DNA from: Caenorhabditis remanei
Taxonomy: Eukaryota > Nematoda > Chromadorea > Rhabditida > Rhabditidae
Assembly: GCF_010183535.1 (NCBI RefSeq)
Contig: NC_071333.1
Location: 3,596,001 to 3,660,000, forward strand
Direction: 5' to 3'
DNA length: 64,000 bases
Made by a program: the position numbers and the translations under genes. Below are positions 11,235-20,805 of this stretch, piece by piece (position 1 is the first letter of the stretch; each line of letters starts with the position of its first letter). The notes beneath the pieces are model-generated. The model had not been told where the DNA came from. It searched no databases and was given only the letters and a program-made list of their open reading frames with translations.

Positions 11235-11912
11235 CATAATTTTGTGGGTTTGAAAACTCACACCTTCATGGTTTAAAAAAAAGTTTTTTTTTGGAGGCCT
11301 TCAGTTTTTGGAGAAATTCAAACATTTTCGAAATAATTATTTTAGTTTAAATTTTAGTTTTTTGTAGCTGAAGACATTATGTATTTATTACATGTATTTC
11401 CTATTTGCTCTCCATGCTGCATTGTGGACAAAAAAATTAATGAAAAAATTTTTTTTTGCAGAATCTATCAAGTGAGCCAATAAACTCGCAAGTTGTGGGG
11501 GAACAGTCGGAGTACATTCCATGTCAGGGCCATGTGTGGTACGTAGTGCGATTTTCAGTTTTAAATATATTCTCTGAGAAAAATGTAAAAATAAAAAATC
11601 CAATCTGGCCACAAAGTCTTTACGCGGTCATAATGGCTAGTATAAAACTAAAAATGAACATTTTCATCATTGTCTTCGTTCTATATTTGACTGTTAATGC
11701 CTTTATCATCACCTTATCTTCAATTTTAACCCTTTACTTTCTTCTCCCAGCTGGAACTCAGGGAATATAATATTTTGTTTGTTCGCCATTTATTTGTTAA
11801 TTATTTGTTATTCCCGTCTCTTCCCTTAACCGTTCTTCCTCAATTTCCATCACTGACCCTTCACCTACTCTGTTCTCTCACCCCTATTTGCGCTTTGGGA
11901 ATAATTTTTCGG

Positions 11913-11943
<31 letters not shown>

Positions 11944-12230
11944 ACAGATTTATTGTGGTGCGCGCTCTCTACCTGTGTGACGGTAAGCGCGCTCTACGGA
12001 ATGACAGATGGGCTGCGCAAGCACTTCTCAACCTGCGTGGCTGCGTTCTTGGTCTTCGATAGGCGGATGAGTAAGTAGTATTCAGTCATCCCACCCTCTC
12101 TCATTGATATGGTCGTTTTTTCCTCTTCTCTTGTTTTCCTTTCCCCCGTTGTTCTTCTCTAATTTCTCGTCTCATCTTTTTTCTCTTAATAACTACCCTC
12201 TTAACTGTTCTTTTATTTCAGAGTACTGTC
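11235..12230 (+). promoter_or_regulatory. Upstream region of rsp-3 with (CT)n tract
   Basis: About 1 kb before the rsp-3 start. A (CT)n run lies at 11914-11943. At 12065-12072 a possible donor (ATGAGTAAG context) precedes a pyrimidine-rich stretch ending in TTTCAG about 10 bp before the ATG at 12231. This fits either a 5'UTR intron or a spliced-leader acceptor. The frames at 11456-12062 show no family resemblance. Confidence 0.45.
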
Positions 12231-13115
12231 ATGTCGGACATGACAGTGTACGTCGGCAACTTGCCATCGGATGTTCGTGAAAAGGAAATAGAAGATATCT
12301 TTCACAAGTATGGAGAAATCCGGAACATCGATATCAAGTCTCGGTCAAGAGATTCGCCTGCATTTGCTTTTATCCAATTCGATGATCGCCGCGATGCCAA
12401 AGAAGCCGTTCGTGCCCGTGACGGGTATGAGTTTGATGGAAAACGTCTTCGTGTCGAGTTCCCACGTGGCCAGGGTCCTCGTGGTCCAGGTGGAAGACCT
12501 ACCAGAGACAATGGATCCCGTTTTGGACGCAATGGTGGTCCTCCGAAACGTAGCAACTACCGTCTGATTGTCGAAGGCCTTCCAAGAAGTGGATCGTGGC
12601 AAGACATCAAGGATCACTTGAAGCAAGCCGGCGAAATTTGCTATGCCAATGTGCACAATGAAGAGGGTGTTGTAGAGTTTGAGAGATATGAGGACCTGGA
12701 GTACGCCATCCGCAAGTATGATGATACCAAATTCAGATCTCATAAGGTAGGGTATTCACAAAATAACAAATATTCGTAACCTAATACGAATCATTTCCAG
12801 GGAGAAACCGCTTACATTCGTCTGAAAGAAGACAAATCGGAGTATGCCAAAGAAAACAAACGTCGCACTCGCTCGATCTCTCGCTCCAAGTCTCCAATTC
12901 GTGGTCGCTCGTCATCCCGCTCCAAGTCTTCAATACGTGGACGTCGCACTGTGGCCGTATCCATGAACGTTTTCCGGGAAAACGCATTTTCCAAAGAAAA
13001 TATTTCCCGAGAAAATGAGCCGGAAAACCATTTTCCGGGAAAACCGTTTTCCGTATTCGCGAGTTATTTTCCGCACGGAAAATATTTTCCGCAGAAAATG
13101 AGAAAAAGAAAATAA
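12231..13115 (+). CDS. rsp-3: SR splicing factor SRSF1/SF2 homologue, truncated by transposon
   Basis: Encodes the N-terminal part of the worm SRSF1/ASF-SF2 homologue, a nuclear regulator of constitutive and alternative splicing. Exon 1 (12231-12746) carries RRM1 with RNP2 VYVGNL and RNP1 AFAFIQF, a Gly/Arg/Pro linker, and the second pseudo-RRM with the diagnostic SWQDIKDH. Intron 12747-12800 is phase 0. Exon 2 begins GETAYIRLK and enters an RS-rich stretch ([13 protein letters not shown]). At 12949-12951 the target duplication CTG and Harbinger copy A interrupt it. Translation would read into the element and stop at 13113-13115, giving about 276 residues with an unrelated tail instead of the RS domain. 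The missing RS domain lies at 35027-35361 on the other strand. In C. elegans, RNAi of rsp-3 is embryonic lethal (established knowledge), so a true break would be striking. Confidence 0.93.
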
Positions 13116-13244
13116 ATTAAATGTTTTAAGTCTTTTCATTTTTCTACTTTTATTTTTGTTTTTTACTTATAATTTTCAAATTATATTGTTATTAACTATT
13201 TTTACTGTGTTATAATCGCAATTTTCGTGAACTAATTCCAGGCA

Positions 13245-14242
13245 ATGAATGATAAGAAAGAAAGGAAAGAGAAGTGTTCTGGAATGCCAGAGGCTGCGGC
13301 AATGCTTCTTGTTGATTTGTTCATTAGAGACGAGAAAAGATGGTATCAGAGAGTTCTAGGTGGATGTAAAAAGGGAGTCAACGAAAGGCAGAAGTTGTTA
13401 TCGGAATGGCAGGAAGAACTGGAAGGGATTGGATGTGATCGGACAACACATCAAGTAATTATGGGTGTATAAATGGTTATTCAGAACTGGTATTTTACAG
13501 ATCTACAGCAGAATTAAAGGCGATTTGACGATGGTGAAAAGTCGATTGTCTGCGGAGAAAGTGGAGAGAGGAAAAACAGGAGGCGGATTAGCGAAAAAAT
13601 CAGCGAAACTTGACGTCGCCAGACAAAAACTCTACGACCATGTCGCTGGATCTCACGCATTGGATGGATTCGAAGGAGGACGTGAATGTAAGAATTTTGA
13701 GAAAAATTAAATATGATATCCAATTTTCAGCGAGTGAAGAGCCGGGGCTGGAAATGTTCAGTACTGTTGATGAAAAGACATCTCATGGTAACAATGGAGA
13801 CGAAGAAGATATGGATTATAACGAAATTGATGATAAAATGGTTTTAAAGAGAAGTGATACGAAGGAAAAAGAAGATGAAGTTCAAGTCGAAGAAATGGCG
13901 TTCAAGTCTACAAGCTTTAGAGAAGTGGTACAAGCTACTCCACGAAAGAGAGGGAAGCAAGCTAATGATTTCGATTTGAAAAGAAGAACCGTGTTTGATA
14001 GTCAATTAGAACTACAAGAAGAGAAAATAGACTACATACGAACAAAAAAGCGTATTCTTCTTGATAAGGAACAACGAGATCTAAAACTCTGGGAAGTTCA
14101 GTACCAAACTGCTCAGCTACAACGCACTCTTGCTTTGGAAGAAGTAAGTATCAGAGGGTTGATTGTCAGAGAAGAGGATATCATCGTTCGCGAAGTCGAT
14201 TTCAACGGAAAGGATTTTGAAGCAGCTGGCAATGATGAATGA
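13245..14242 (+). CDS. Harbinger Myb/SANT-like DNA-binding protein, copy A
   Basis: Three exons: 13245-13454, 13501-13687 and 13731-14242, with phase-consistent GT-AG introns, giving 302 residues. The N-terminal 120 residues are basic with spaced aromatic and hydrophobic residues (RWYQRVLGG, LLSEWQEEL, YSRIKGDL) and look like the Myb/SANT-like trihelix domain of PIF/Harbinger accessory proteins. The C-terminal third is a charged coiled coil (QEEKIDYIRTKKRILL, KEQRDLKLWEV). In characterised Harbinger systems this partner helps nuclear import of the transposase and recruits it to the ends. The assignment rests on position and character more than on a specific motif. Confidence 0.75.
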
Positions 14243-14373
14243 TAATCTCGAATTTATGTTGGTTTATATTTGATGTTTTCTGTTAGTTGTTTTTATATTT
14301 GTTTGGTTTTTATGTTGACGATAAAAAATCTTTTTTATTAACCACACTGAAAATCAGTTACAATACAAAACGT

Positions 14374-15488
14374 CTAGGAAAAATATTTCAGAAGCACGTG
14401 GTTCATGGTTGCTGCTCCTGGGGCGGTAGGGGCAGAATCATCCATCTCACATTCTACATCATCATCTGGGATATCGTCTTCGAACGCGTCTTCGTTGAGA
14501 TCAATTGCAGCATTTCGAAGACAGACACATGCGGTAATGAGGAGAGCTGCTTTCTTGGGCGAATACCTCAATTCAGAGTGCAAACAGTGAAATTGTCTTT
14601 TTAAACAGCCAATTGCATTCTCGATCTTGACTCGACCTTTGCATACAGCATCTGTATAACTTTTTTCTGTAATTAGAAAGATTTGCTAAGCACAACTCTT
14701 AGAATTTACCAGCAATCGAGGATGGGTTCAAAATGGGTTTTAGAATAAACTTTTCGGCTCTATACGCTGAATCTGCTAGAAGAATTCCAGTCGAACGCCC
14801 CGAATTCAGCAAATTGTGAAGTGCGGACTCCCGGAAAACCCTCGAGTCATGTGCGGATCCACCATATTTAGCCGAAAGCCATATGAACCTAAGATTGTAG
14901 TCACACGCGACTCCCACATTAATTGAGTGGTATGATTTTCTGTAAAGACCAAGTTTCACAAATTCTGTTTCATTACTCTTACCTGTTGACATATAAGTGC
15001 TCATTTTCTGACGGAGCGGGAATTCTGACATGAGTTCCATCGACGGCTCCACATATTCCAGGAATATTTGTCAGCATTTTGAATAATCTCTGGTTTTTCT
15101 GCATACTTTCGGAGCTCGGCCAAACAATGAAGTGGTTAATCTGTTTCCCAATGGATTCACAAACATTCTGGATAGTTCGAGATACGGTAGATTGAGCACA
15201 TCCAGCTGTGTCTCCAGCCGAAATTTGAAATGAATTAGATGCCAAAACTTGCAGTGTCAGGGCCAATCTCTGAGCTGGAAGAAGAGCAAACGATCGTCCC
15301 GAGCTCAACAGGTCACTTTCGATAAACTTTAACACTTCAAAAAATCCATAACGAGTGAATCTGTACCGCTTCCGAAAGTTTTCATCGGTCAGCATTTCGA
15401 ATGGACATGAACGATCTCTGAAAACCCTTGGCACTCGTTCCTGCCAAACTTCATCATCTCCATAAAAGTCCATATCATCCAAGTCCAT
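14374..15488 (-). CDS. PIF/Harbinger transposase (DDE_Tnp_4), copy A
   Basis: Exons 15488-14983, 14939-14710 and 14666-14374 join in frame into 342 residues. Catalytic residues are visible in order: D150 in AVDGTHVRIP, D225 in LLADSAYR, E261 in RVKIENAIG. Between them lie SINVGVACDYNLRF and SAHDSRVF, hallmarks of HARBI1-like nucleases. The N-terminal 130 residues are helical (HTH-like) with LLPAQRLALTLQVLAS. All key residues are present, so the enzyme looks intact. It cuts at the terminal repeats and inserts into 3-bp targets. It converges on the Myb-like gene; their 3' ends are about 130 bp apart. Confidence 0.93.
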
Positions 15489-15754
15489 CTATTCTCAAAG
15501 AAATATAAATGTAATTGAACTAAAATCTACAAAAAAAAACAAAAATAAAATGTCAAAAAACTAAAATAAAGGCTCTCATTCGCAGCCATTTTCTTGGAAA
15601 ATGACTATTTTCCGACGTTTTAGGTGGGTAAATCTTTTTCCGGCGGAAAACGGTTTTCCATTTTCCCAAAAAGTTTCATGGATACGGATTTTCTCAGAAA
15701 ACGATTTTCCGAGCTCATTTTCCACACGGAAAACGTTCATGGATACGGCCTCTG

Positions 15755-16625
15755 ATCGAATACTTCTCCGTCGGAAAATTATCGAGTCTGTGTCTGGAAA
15801 ATAAGTAAATTGAAATTACTACAAAAAATCCAAAATACTTACCACAGTAAATCAAATTACTCCAGTCTGACTTTGTACAATTTGACTCTGGCCGCTGACG
15901 TGGTGAGTGCTCCGTATACGGTGTTGGTGAATTTTGCGGTTTCGACAGCATCTTGGACCGGTTTTCAAGAAACGAGTATATGAGTGTCCTTCCATTCTTC
16001 AAAGCATTGGGGCTCCATTCCTGGTTCACACATGTATTTCACAGCATCCACGGCTTTCTCAATGGGGAACAAGTCGGTCTCGCTTTTACATGGGTTTTGT
16101 GCCAGCTTCCCCTCATATATTATTGAGAAATAGCTTGGCAAGGCTTCGGAGAGCAGGATTCTTCTTGATGCTGTCGATATCCAGCTTGATTCCTTTGTTT
16201 TGGAAAATTTCTTCGATATATTTGTCGATTTCCTCTTCTGTGACCACGTTATCAGGTTGACCGGACGCTTCGTGTTTCATTTTTAACAATGATTCCATGA
16301 AGCGTGCAAAGAATCCACCACGGAACCACTCATCCCAGTGCCAGATTTCATGATATCGGAGCATTTTGTATCCTTCCGAGATGGCCAAATTAAACTAAAA
16401 TTAAACTAATTAAACTAAACAAATTAAATTAAACTCGTCCGTACACCAAACACCAGTCAAGAAACGTTTGGAAACCTTGGTGTGTGTACATTTTTCTTTC
16501 GGATTCTTGGCTTACCCACATGATCGACAAAGAACGACGAGCAATTTCCCATCAGAGCGAATGGGAATGACGGGCAGTTTAAAATCCAATGGTGGAAGTT
16601 CTTTATGATTGCTAAAAATAAAACT
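15755..16625 (-). pseudogene. Polinton/Maverick-type DNA polymerase B remnant, 5' part
   Basis: Minus-strand pieces in family order: a segment with a GKLL and CRSC context (16620-16520), a GYKMLRYHEIWHW block followed by a KHEASG motif (16388-16113), a hydrophobic block before the palm that loses frame at about 16109-16112, and, after an intron ending in TTTTCCAG, the polymerase motif C core DTDS near 15785. These are characteristic of protein-primed family B polymerases of Polintons and relatives. Stops and frame changes between blocks show it is dead. It is cut at 15754 by the CTG duplication of Harbinger copy A; the following piece of the same gene lies at 38168-38213 on the other strand. 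It is described only as a broken remnant. Confidence 0.72.
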
Positions 16626-16689
16626 ATGATTATGGATTAGAAAAAACTATTATCGAGAAACACAAAAATTGATGGAAACTACAGAGGAT

Positions 16690-17113
16690 CTACAGTTAAC
16701 TCACCTTTCACACAGCAACTTTCGGTTGTCGGGAAGAAATCAATAAGAAGAGGGGGGAAGGTATTAGAATTCTAAAAAAATCAATAGGGGACCAGCCATT
16801 CAGTAGGCAGTCTAGAAGGAAGAATGAAAATAGATGGTGGAAGATTCTAAGGACACACTCAGACAGATGGTGTACGCAGTCACATTTGCCGCCATTTCCC
16901 AGGAGGGTACGCGCATTCCTAATGTGACTGCGTACACCATCTGTCTGAGTGTGTCCTTAGAATCCTCGACCATCTATTCTCATTCTCTAGACTGCCTACT
17001 GAATGGCTGGTCCCCTCTTGATTTTTTTTAGAATTCCAATACCCTACCCCCTCTTATTATTGATTTATTCCCAACAACCTAAGATTGCCGTGTAAAAAGT
17101 GAGTTAACTGTAG
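16690..17113. mobile_element. Fold-back MITE, family F, copy 1
   Basis: Arms begin GATCTACAGTTAACTCACC and end with its complement near 17113. Inner arms share GTAGGCAGTCTAG and a CACTCAGACAGATGGTGTAC segment, each followed by its inverted copy, so the whole element can fold on itself around a centre at about 16900 (GGAGGGTACGCGCATTCC). No coding capacity. Related copies: 27136-27603 (complete), 21507-21676 (one side lost), 8060-8125 (arm only). Confidence 0.85.
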
Positions 17114-17124
17114 ATCTGTGTCTT

Positions 17125-17460
17125 ACATTAAATGTACTTTAATGCCTCCTACATGTGCTATTTGGAGGAGGCACATTTATCATTGGTTTCTTTTCCTAAC
17201 TCAACGGGAACCTTCATCGAACCAAATAAAATGAGAAAATGCTTGTACAAAAAAGTTTTGAACCACAAAAAGGATGCTCTACCTATGTTCTGTATGATTC
17301 ATAAAAAATCTATATGATAAGACAATCAGTATTACCCTGGCATACTCTCAAAGCCAGACAATGTTAACTGAAAGCAATCAAAGTCCATAACCTTTTGACC
17401 AGTAGTCTACTTAAAACTTAAAACATTACAGTACTCTATCGTCAACGTCGTACACAGCGA
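17125..17460 (+). repeat. Segment duplicated with 27595-27930
   Basis: Directly follows fold-back copy 1 and is clearly similar to the sequence that follows copy 3 at 27595-27930 (GGAGGCACATTTATCATTGG, AATCAAAGTCCATAA, TTTTGACCAGTA). MITE, this segment and the next BTB exons therefore moved or duplicated together. Confidence 0.75.
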
Positions 17461-18197
17461 TGCCTACCTTCAATGCAAAAAGGCTCCGACGATTTGTAGG
17501 CTCTTCTCCAGTCGAACGAATTACTCCGACCCAAACAATTTGGGAGCATGCGAAACAGCAGAGACTTGTCGGTGCAACTACAGGGTAAGTCTTCGATGAC
17601 TGAACAAAAATAATTATTCATTTCCAGTTCCACGAACTCTTCAAACCTCGCATGCACCAATAAATAATTTTAATGAAACGACAAAGATTATTTCAGATGT
17701 GACTCTGATTGTCGAAGACGCAAAATTCTTCGTTTCCAAAACGGTAAGTTTTTTGAAGAAAGCAAACTGTTTTATTTTTAAATTTCCAATCCTAGTTTTG
17801 AGTTCCTCGCCTTTCAATTGTCTTACTTCAAATTTATGTTTTTCGTAGAGTTCGAAGAATTTAAGAAATCAAAAATTACACTGGATGATGTCAACGCAGA
17901 AGACTTCCACTATTTTCTAAAACTTCTCTACTTGAAACCAATTTTAACAAGTATGTTTATGATCAAAGCAATTCAACATTGGTTTCTATGATCTTTTCAG
18001 ACAGTAACGTTGAAGGAATCCTTGTGTTGGATGATATGTATGAAGCCAAAAATGCATCACGTCTCTGTGAAGAATATCTTATGAGAAAATTAAAGAATTC
18101 GTTGAGAAACATCTTATTCTTGTGTTTCATTCGTAATGATTTAAACTCTGTTATTGTTTTCTTTCAAATTTGTTGGCCTATGTTAATATTAAAGTAA
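17460..18197 (+). CDS. BTB/POZ-domain protein, probably decayed
   Basis: Exon-like pieces in family order: an N-terminal part ending before a GTAAGT at 17586, then SDVTLIVEDAKFFVSKT (about 17697-17743) before another GTAAGT, then a BTB middle (FEEFKKSKITLDDV, DFHYFLKLLYLKPIL) at about 17800-17950, a short intron, and SNVEGILVLDDMYEAKNASR at 18003-18070. This is the standard BTB order of worm MATH/BTB proteins, which serve as CUL-3 adaptors. The piece before the middle exon carries a stop (TGA near 17800) and the first exon lacks a clear ATG, so it may be a pseudogene. It is the most complete of three BTB copies in the window. Confidence 0.6.
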
Positions 18198-18199
18198 TA

Positions 18200-18645
18200 A
18201 CAAACAAATAAACTTGATTTGATAAGAAGATTGTAGTCTTTAAATTTATCCCCAAAAACTTTACCAGCTGGAGTCAAATGCACTCAGCTACGCACTAACT
18301 CGGAATCGGTCGTATTGTTTTTTATTAATATTTTTCATATATTAGCTTCATTTTGAATTCGCAAAAAAAAGCAACATGAACTTTTAATCAGAAAGATAAA
18401 AGCAAGATTACCGGCTCATTCAAATTGAGTTAAATGAACAATTATGGTAACAATCCACAATTTAAAGAGGTTATAATTAGGGAGTCGTTGCACTTTCAAA
18501 ATTGTACTGCCGCAGCGAAAATTTACCTCTTTACGATAGTGTTGAAAATTTATGTTGTTTCCTTTTTGATAATTTAAACTGAAGCAAATCAAAGAAAAAT
18601 GTCATAAACAGAACAATAAGATCATTTTTTTATGTGAGAAACAAA
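18200..18645. other. AT-rich stretch, nothing recognised
   Basis: No open frame, repeat family member or RNA motif noticed. Confidence 0.4.
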
Positions 18646-18647
18646 AA

Positions 18648-18800
18648 ATTTACATGGGAATGACCCGCATTTACATGGAATGACCCTGTACACCCTAAAA
18701 TCTCCCCATACTTTGTAAATAAGAAGTATCTGACGTGACTGAGATAACTTCAAAATCGAAGCGGCGCTCTCTGAAGATTCGGGGAGTTCCACTACATTTT
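18648..18800 (+). mobile_element. Remnant of CATGGGAATGACCC fold-back family
   Basis: TTACATGGGAATGACCC followed by a partial second copy (ACATGGAATGACCC), then TTTGTAAATAAGAAGTATCTGAC-like and GCGGCGCTCTCTG sequence shared with 44430-44530 and 50140-50200. Only one arm is present. Confidence 0.65.
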
Positions 18801-19273
18801 TTGAATATGACTGGACTAACTTTTCCTCTTGCGGCCAGTTCGGTTTTTATTTTTATTTCGAATATTGCCGTAGGTTCAACATTTTTCGATAAAGAATGCA
18901 GAAACAATCTACTTTTGAGCAGTTTCTTGGTAAGGAAGCGATTTATCTCTAGATAGAAATGAGAAAAATAAATTTTCAGAGCTTCAAAAGCCGAACATGC
19001 GTAAAAGAACGGAGGTGACCCCATCAGGACTTTGGCTTCAAAAAAAAATTTGCCTTGAAAACAGAGAAAAATTGAAAGGGAGGCCAAGGAAAGCAACCAG
19101 GAATGAACAGATCGCGTATGGACCCGTATACGACGTTCGCAAACGGGTCGGTTATGAATCCATAACGAGTATTTTTTTCGGTACCGATATGGACAGTGCG
19201 CGATCGTCTGGAGCATCCGTAACGGATCGTTTGCGAACGAACTGTGAGAGAAACGGTCTAGGAGAGGTCATGG

Positions 19274-19275
<2 letters not shown>

Positions 19276-19322
<47 letters not shown>

Positions 19323-19553
19323 TTCTTATATATAAAAGACAAGTGGTGTTTGTCTGTTTGTCTGAGGCACTGTCCGCAGCGGTTTTGGAAAGAGAAGAGA
19401 AACTGAGCCAGTGGGCAAAACCGAACTGGCGTGCTTTGGACAGCGACAGCCGCTTTAGACCACTCGGCCATGCGGGGACATTCAAAAGTCAATGACTACG
19501 TGAATGAAGAGAGACCAGCCGGCTCAACCGCCGAAGGCGGGGGGAGACAGGCT

Positions 19554-19594
<41 letters not shown>
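19276..19594 (+). repeat. (TA)n microsatellite split by a Helitron
   Basis: TA dinucleotides run from about 19276 to 19320 and again from 19556 to 19594, with a 236-bp Helitron-like element between. The two tracts look like one array opened by the insertion. The IYIYIY frames here are artefacts of the repeat. Confidence 0.9.
19320..19555 (+). mobile_element. Non-autonomous Helitron, copy 1
   Basis: Starts TCATTCTTATATATAAAAG after an A and ends CTGG before a T, matching the Helitron rule (5' TC, 3' CTRR, insertion between A and T, no target duplication). A 3' hairpin (ACCGCCGAAGGCGG) lies about 15 bp from the end. The 5' 150 bp is almost the same as 57544-57700, and the 3' end matches 57930-57964. 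Confidence 0.82.
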
Positions 19595-19597
<3 letters not shown>

Positions 19598-19800
19598 ATT
19601 TCAAAAAAGAGGACTTCCCCATGTCCACATGCTTCTCATAATGAAGCCAGGCTCCAAATCACGGTAAGTCTAGAAGTCACATTTCGCCATTTTTTTTCTC
19701 TCTTTTTAGAACAGCTGCTGACGAGGACCGTCTGATTTCTGCCGAGATTCTGGACAATGATGTGAATCCTCTCCTCTACGAATTGGTTAAAACAAAATAG
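19594..19800 (+). pseudogene. Helitron Rep/helicase N-terminal fragment
   Basis: Frame from the TA array reads EFQKRGLPHVHMLLIM. This is the conserved Helitron-like N / Rep motif with its metal-binding HVH (usually EFQKRGLPHAH). A GTAAGT...TTTTTAG intron follows, then DEDRLISAEILDNDVNPLLY and ELVK before a stop. That order is exactly the Rep domain's. Only about 50 residues survive, with no helicase. It adjoins the non-autonomous Helitron and shares the TA tract with it. Confidence 0.8.
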
Positions 19801-19928
19801 GTTTTCAAGTATTCTTTGAGTCGCAAAATAAGATTCAAGTTTAGAATGAAACGGAAAAAAGAAATGAAACAATTTGGCCGAAAGTTTAAAACGGGCTAAA
19901 CAAATAAAACAATGATTTAGTTTAACAA

Positions 19929-20290
19929 TTGAAGTTACTGCTTATTGCATTTGGAGAATTGTCTTCTCAACTCTTTGAGTATGTTATCAAGCGATTTCGA
20001 CACTTCGTCCTTCGATTCCTCCTCTTCCACATATTCAGCCCAATAGAATCTCATAATATCCTGTCTCTCCTCCACCGACATCCTCATCCAATTATACAAT
20101 CTCACATAAACCTCCTTTGTCAATTCTTTCCACTCCTTTGGATAATTCAGATTTATTACCAACATTCTTTTCGCTCGTCTTACAATATTCGTGGAAAACC
20201 ATTTGCATGTAGTTCGAGTTCTAACCACTTTTTGATTTCCGATGTAACCTTTTTGGTGTTCATGTACGCAACTGACTGGTTCATAAGTTA
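19929..20290 (-). pseudogene. CUT-domain fragment (ONECUT-like), frameshifted
   Basis: Minus strand: SEIKKWLE, then after a one-base frame change at about 20225 a frame with TTCKWFSTNIVRRAKRM and YPKEWKELTKEVYVRLYNW, ending in an acidic tail with a stop near 19935. This lines up with a CUT domain (I..L....I....FA..VL......LS..L..P..W..L......R...W), a DNA-binding module of ONECUT/ceh-type factors. No homeodomain is visible. With 20806-21174 it forms a pair of related CUT copies. The frameshift suggests a pseudogene unless a splice or sequence error explains it. Confidence 0.55.
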
Positions 20291-20294
20291 GAAC

Positions 20295-20800
20295 CTCAAA
20301 CTTGGGTAATTAAACCGTTTATGAATATAAATAACAATAGTTAACAATAAAGAAAAGATATAACAAGTGAGAGGATAAAACAATAGAGAACATTATAAAA
20401 AATAAGGAAGATAAATAAAGGGGGAGAAAAAGGGAGCAGAGCGTCTTGACTCGACGGTCTCATAAAGAATGAATGATGGAGGGAAGGGAATGGAGGCTCT
20501 GTCTGTTGGGGGCGGAGTTTGACAGTAGGGTCAGACAGAGCGATGAGGAATGTGTGGGGTGATGTGGGTGTTGGGTGTGAGAGAGCACGGACAGATCTGG
20601 AGACCCAGAATCTGTCCATGACAAAAAGGTGTTACTTCTGTTGCATTACTGTCCGCGCTATGTGTACATAGCCTGGACACTAACGCAACAGATGTCGTCA
20701 TATCTAAATAGCGTAGAGAAAGATGATGGTGCAGGGACGTTAGACAATACAAAAAAGAGCAAAATGGATGGGGGACCAATGTGAGAATAACAAGAATAAA
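20295..20800. other. Purine-rich intergenic, no gene seen
   Basis: Plus strand is A/G-rich, which creates long pyrimidine-coded minus frames (20341-20619, 20531-20809) without family resemblance. Sits between the two CUT fragments. Confidence 0.4.
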
Positions 20801-20805
20801 GTAAA

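Larger units (their letters stand above)
12952..15751 (+). mobile_element. PIF/Harbinger transposon, copy A
   Basis: 2800-bp element with terminal inverted repeats starting TGGCCGTATCCATGAACG on the left and AGGCCGTATCCATGAACG on the right (first base mismatched, then about 23 bp matching). It is flanked by 3-bp CTG direct repeats (12949-12951, 15752-15754). Three-bp duplications, including CWG, are known for Harbinger elements. It encodes two convergent genes, a Myb-like protein (+) and a DDE nuclease (-), the standard Harbinger pair. Copy B at 35365-38164 is the reverse complement: position x here corresponds to 51116-x there with no length change over the whole element, and all coding frames are identical. 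Recent activity is implied. Confidence 0.95.

Noticed and set aside
10805..11276. Several overlapping ORFs of 60-135 residues on both strands
   Set aside because: They are all produced by a five-fold 62-bp repeat and have repeating peptide sequence; no start or splice context supports them.
14287..14604. Separate 105-residue plus-strand gene inside Harbinger A (and its copy at 36512-36829)
   Set aside because: It overlaps the transposase third exon on the opposite strand, and its codons follow the shadow of that exon.
19258..19667. Tyr-Ile repeat proteins
   Set aside because: Translation of a TA microsatellite and a Helitron.
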